From positions 248,001 to 312,000 of the forward strand of contig NZ_JAAIJZ010000002.1 in the NCBI RefSeq assembly GCF_011752005.1: 64,000 nt of DNA, given 5' to 3'. This stretch comes from Canibacter zhoujuaniae (lineage in GTDB: Bacteria > Actinomycetota > Actinomycetes > Actinomycetales > Microbacteriaceae). The translations under genes and the position numbers were made by a program. Below the pieces are notes generated by a model. The model was given only the letters and a program-made list of their open reading frames with translations. It was not told the DNA's origin and did no database searches. The stretch's first letter is position 1. Each line of letters starts with the position of its first letter. Shown here one piece after another: positions 61,815-64,000 of the stretch.

Positions 61815-63029
61815 TTATGTCGTTTGCGTATCGAGTAGATCAGCCAGTGCGGCGCCGACTCGTTCATGCTCGATGAGGAATGCGTCGTGGCCGTAGGGGC
61901 TGTCCAGTTCCAATGCCGTCTCGCCGGTGAGGCTACCGGGAACTGCGGCTGCGATACGATGCTGGCCATCAATGGTAAACAGACGATCCGACGGAATACC
62001 GACCACGAGCGTGGGAACTGTAATAACGCTTAGGGCCTCGGCAACACCGCCACGGTCGCGCCCAACATCGTGTGAGTTCATCGCCTGCACAAGAGTGAGG
62101 TAGCTGCCGGCGTCAAACCGTCTTGTGAATTTATTGCCGTGAAAATCTAGGTATGACTCAACAGCGAATCGACCGCCGCCACCTAAGGGGTTTAGTGTTG
62201 ACTGCCATGCGCGCCCGAATCTGGAATCTAACTCAGTGTTCGATCGATAGTTTAAGAGGGCTAGTCTGCGCGCGGTGGCAAGCCCGTTGTGAGGGCCGTG
62301 ACCGTGAGGTAGGTCGTAGTAGTTGCCGCCGTGAAAATTTGGATCCGACCGAATCGCCTCGAGCTGCACGAGATTCAGCCCTATCTGATCGGCCGTTAGC
62401 ACCGGGGGAGCTGCGATTGTTGCGATGCGCTCAGCCCTGTCGGGAAACATTATCGCCCACTCTAGTGAGTGCATGCCGCCCATCGAGCCGCCGATAACCG
62501 CGGCGAATTTGTGAACACCTAATTTATCAGCCCAGGCGGCAGCTGCTTTCACCTGGTCTCGAATTGTGAGAAACGGGAAGCGGCCGCCCCATTCAGTGCC
62601 GTCTTGTGCCAGCGATGAGGGGCCGGTTGAACCTTGGCAGCCGCCGAGCACGTTGGGCGCGAGCACACAGTATTTTTCAGTATCGAGTGGTTTGCCGGGG
62701 CCGACAACATCCTCCCACCAGCCGGCGGTTGAATGTCCCGGTGCAGCCGGGCCGATCAGATGGCTGTCGCCTGTAAGTGCGTGAAAGACGAGAATAGCGT
62801 TGTCCCGGGTGTCGTTGAGCTCGCCAAACTGCTCATAGGCGATGACCGATTCGGGCAGGGTTTCTTTGCTTTCAGTTTCAAACGCACCGATTTTTACAAA
62901 CTTTCGATTACCAACAGGGTCACCTGTGCGCCAGGCTCCCGTCACCGGTGGCTTGCCTAGGAGTGCCCGCAGTTGGGCATCCGTAATAAAATCAGCCTGC
63001 GCCGAGTCTTCGTGTGTTTGCCAGTCCAT
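61815..63029 (-). CDS. metX: Homoserine O-acetyltransferase
   Basis: 404 residues of the alpha/beta hydrolase-fold MetX family. The nucleophile serine is in GGSMGGMHSLEW, and the histidine base in DSPYGHDAFLIE near the C-terminus; the intervening NVLGGCQGSTGPSS block is a MetX hallmark. It activates homoserine with acetyl-CoA for sulfhydrylation by MetY. It starts at ATG 63029 with AGAAAG upstream, 76 bp after the metY stop and beyond a perfect 13-bp stem-loop. Gene order metY-metX is common in actinobacteria. Confidence 0.96.
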   Translation of the reverse strand: MDWQTHEDSAQADFITDAQLRALLGKPPVTGAWRTGDPVGNRKFVKIGAFETESKETLPESVIAYEQFGELNDTRDNAILVFHALTGDSHLIGPAAPGHSTAGWWEDVVGPGKPLDTEKYCVLAPNVLGGCQGSTGPSSLAQDGTEWGGRFPFLTIRDQVKAAAAWADKLGVHKFAAVIGGSMGGMHSLEWAIMFPDRAERIATIAAPPVLTADQIGLNLVQLEAIRSDPNFHGGNYYDLPHGHGPHNGLATARRLALLNYRSNTELDSRFGRAWQSTLNPLGGGGRFAVESYLDFHGNKFTRRFDAGSYLTLVQAMNSHDVGRDRGGVAEALSVITVPTLVVGIPSDRLFTIDGQHRIAAAVPGSLTGETALELDSPYGHDAFLIEHERVGAALADLLDTQTT

Positions 63030-63053
63030 GGTCTTTCTAGCAGATAATTTTAT

Positions 63054-63086
63054 CGGGTGTGAGAGCGCTAGAGGCTCTCACACCCG
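63054..63086. repeat. Perfect stem-loop between metY and metX
   Basis: CGGGTGTGAGAGC (63054-63066) and GCTCTCACACCCG (63074-63086), a perfect 13-bp inverted repeat with a 7-nt loop, located 25 bp upstream of the metX start. On the minus strand it is followed by ATAAAATT, not a T-run, so it is not a standard rho-independent terminator. It may stabilise or attenuate mRNA. Confidence 0.6.
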
Positions 63087-63105
63087 ACTTCCTGAGGAGG
63101 GAGAT

Positions 63106-64000
63106 TTATGCGGTTGCGGCAGCCAAAGCCTTTTCTAGGTCTGCCTTAATGTCGGCAATGCTTTCGATACCGATTGAGAGACGCACCAGCCCGGGGGTGA
63201 CACCTGCCTGTGCCTGCTGCTCCGGGGTCAACTGCTGGTGAGTTGTAGAGGCCGGGTGGATTGCGAGTGAGCGTGCATCGCCAATGTTTGCAACGTGGCT
63301 GAAAAGCTCGAGTGCGTTGATGAACTTCTTGCCAGCTTCAACCCCGCCCTTTAGCTCAAATGACAGCACTGCGCCAGCACCCTTAGGAGCGTATTTATTT
63401 GCATTCTCATACCATCTGCTTGATGGCAGGCCAGCGTAGAAAACAGTTGAAACAGCATCGTGGTTCTCGAGCCATTCAGCTACCTGCTGCGCATTTTCAA
63501 CGTGCCGTTCGATGCGGAGAGACAGAGTTTCAACACCCTGCAACAGCTGCCATGATGAGTCTGCTGAGAGAGCTGCTCCGACGTCGCGCAGTAGCTGCAC
63601 GCGCGCCTTAATAATGTAGGCAATTTCGTCGCCGACCGCGTCAGTGTAAACAACTCCGTGATACGACTCATCTGGCGCGGTCAGGCCTGGGTAGCGCTCG
63701 GCATGTTCAGACCACTTAAACTTACCGCCGTCAACGATGACACCAGCAACGGTGGTGCCATGACCGCCTAAGAACTTAGTTGCTGAGTGCACAACAATGT
63801 CAGCGCCGTGCTCGAGCGGGCGAATCAGATATGGGGTTGCAATAGTGTTGTCAACAATCAGTGGCAGACCGTTTTCGTGCGCAACTTCAGCGACAGCCTC
63901 GATGTCTAACACGCTAATTTGTGGATTGGTAATGGTTTCAGCAAAAAAGAGTTTAGTGTTTGGTTTTACTGCTTTTTGCCACGCTGCGATATCGTCCTGG
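63106..64000 (-). CDS. metY: O-acetylhomoserine aminocarboxypropyltransferase/sulfhydrylase, C-terminal part (5' cut by window edge)
   Basis: About 298 residues of a Cys/Met-metabolism PLP-dependent enzyme; the first visible frame runs in from the right edge. Hallmarks: FFAETITNPQ, DNTIATPYLIRPLEHGADIVVHSATKFLGGHG, where the Lys of SATKF is the PLP Schiff-base lysine, followed by SRWYENANKYAPKGAGAVLSF and the C-terminal PGLVRLSIGIE. It converts O-acetylhomoserine plus sulfide to homocysteine. It is upstream of metX in the same direction (76-bp gap), consistent with a methionine synthesis unit. The N-terminus is outside the window. Confidence 0.93.
   Translation of the reverse strand, partial: QDDIAAWQKAVKPNTKLFFAETITNPQISVLDIEAVAEVAHENGLPLIVDNTIATPYLIRPLEHGADIVVHSATKFLGGHGTTVAGVIVDGGKFKWSEHAERYPGLTAPDESYHGVVYTDAVGDEIAYIIKARVQLLRDVGAALSADSSWQLLQGVETLSLRIERHVENAQQVAEWLENHDAVSTVFYAGLPSSRWYENANKYAPKGAGAVLSFELKGGVEAGKKFINALELFSHVANIGDARSLAIHPASTTHQQLTPEQQAQAGVTPGLVRLSIGIESIADIKADLEKALAAATA

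Noticed and set aside
1..64000. tRNA, rRNA, CRISPR array, transposase, integrase or toxin-antitoxin genes
   Set aside because: None seen in the intergenic regions or among the coding frames; all larger frames are accounted for by core genes or their shadows.

Overview
The window comes from an actinobacterial chromosome of moderate GC, most likely a member of the Microbacteriales (Microbacteriaceae-like). The evidence is: a beta-prime subunit with the actinobacterial Lys/Glu-rich insertion; a fused E2-E1 2-oxoglutarate dehydrogenase (OdhA/Kgd type); a monomeric NADP isocitrate dehydrogenase; a GuaB3 paralogue next to GuaB; DUF3817, SURF1 and DUF6350-type membrane proteins; frequent GTG and TTG starts; and -10-like boxes 7-9 nt upstream of start codons that fit leaderless transcripts. 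The assignment is an inference from gene content, not from a marker-gene comparison. No rRNA, tRNA, mobile element, prophage or CRISPR array was seen. The region is densely coded, core-genome-like DNA, and the largest gap (46585-46823) is only about 240 bp and carries a riboswitch.

Layout: 1-1091 is the end of a dipeptide/oligopeptide ABC transporter, followed by a small ABM-fold protein. 1466-6162 is a divergent LysR regulator and a bifunctional proline catabolic enzyme (PutA), separated by an AT-rich region with nested dyad symmetry. 6233-9289 holds a PuuP-like permease, an esterase and a class I glutamine amidotransferase. 9463-16861 is rpoB-rpoC. 17058-19377 is a three-gene cluster of unknown membrane/helical proteins. 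19504-27535 is an oligopeptide ABC operon (lipoprotein, two permeases, fused double ATPase) ending in a DUF885 peptidase-like gene. 27563-30179 has a HAD phosphatase, a small membrane protein and a THUMP-like methyltransferase. 30237-36499 has CIRCE-groES without groEL, then guaB, guaB3, SURF1, DUF3817 and guaA. 36549-40234 is a Bax-inhibitor-like protein and PcrA/UvrD helicase. 40398-44884 is sucC-sucD convergent with icd. 45022-53787 is a DUF6350-like protein, a TPP-riboswitch-controlled thiamine ABC operon (thiBPQ), a glycosyltransferase and purN-purH. 53857-59126 is a small membrane protein, agmatine deiminase and odhA. 59354-61776 is a pair of CNNM/CorC-type proteins preceded by a possible leader-peptide attenuator. 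61815 to the right edge is metX and metY (methionine synthesis from homoserine).

Functionally the window joins central carbon metabolism (icd, odhA, sucCD: 2-oxoglutarate to succinate, with odhA using thiamine diphosphate that the thi operon would help supply), purine synthesis (guaB, guaA, purN, purH), nitrogen and peptide scavenging (two peptide ABC systems, DUF885 peptidase, PutA, PuuP-like permease, agmatine deiminase), transcription (rpoBC), and methionine synthesis.

No complete unknown multi-gene defence or biosynthetic system is visible. The most unusual signals are regulatory: a 21-codon leader ORF upstream of the first CNNM gene, whose codons form a hairpin plus T-run and whose stop overlaps the start codon; the nested operator-like dyad between lysR and putA; two strong terminators embedded in the 3' coding ends of convergent genes; a structured rpoB leader; and an Asn at the rifampicin-pocket position that is His in E. 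coli RpoB.
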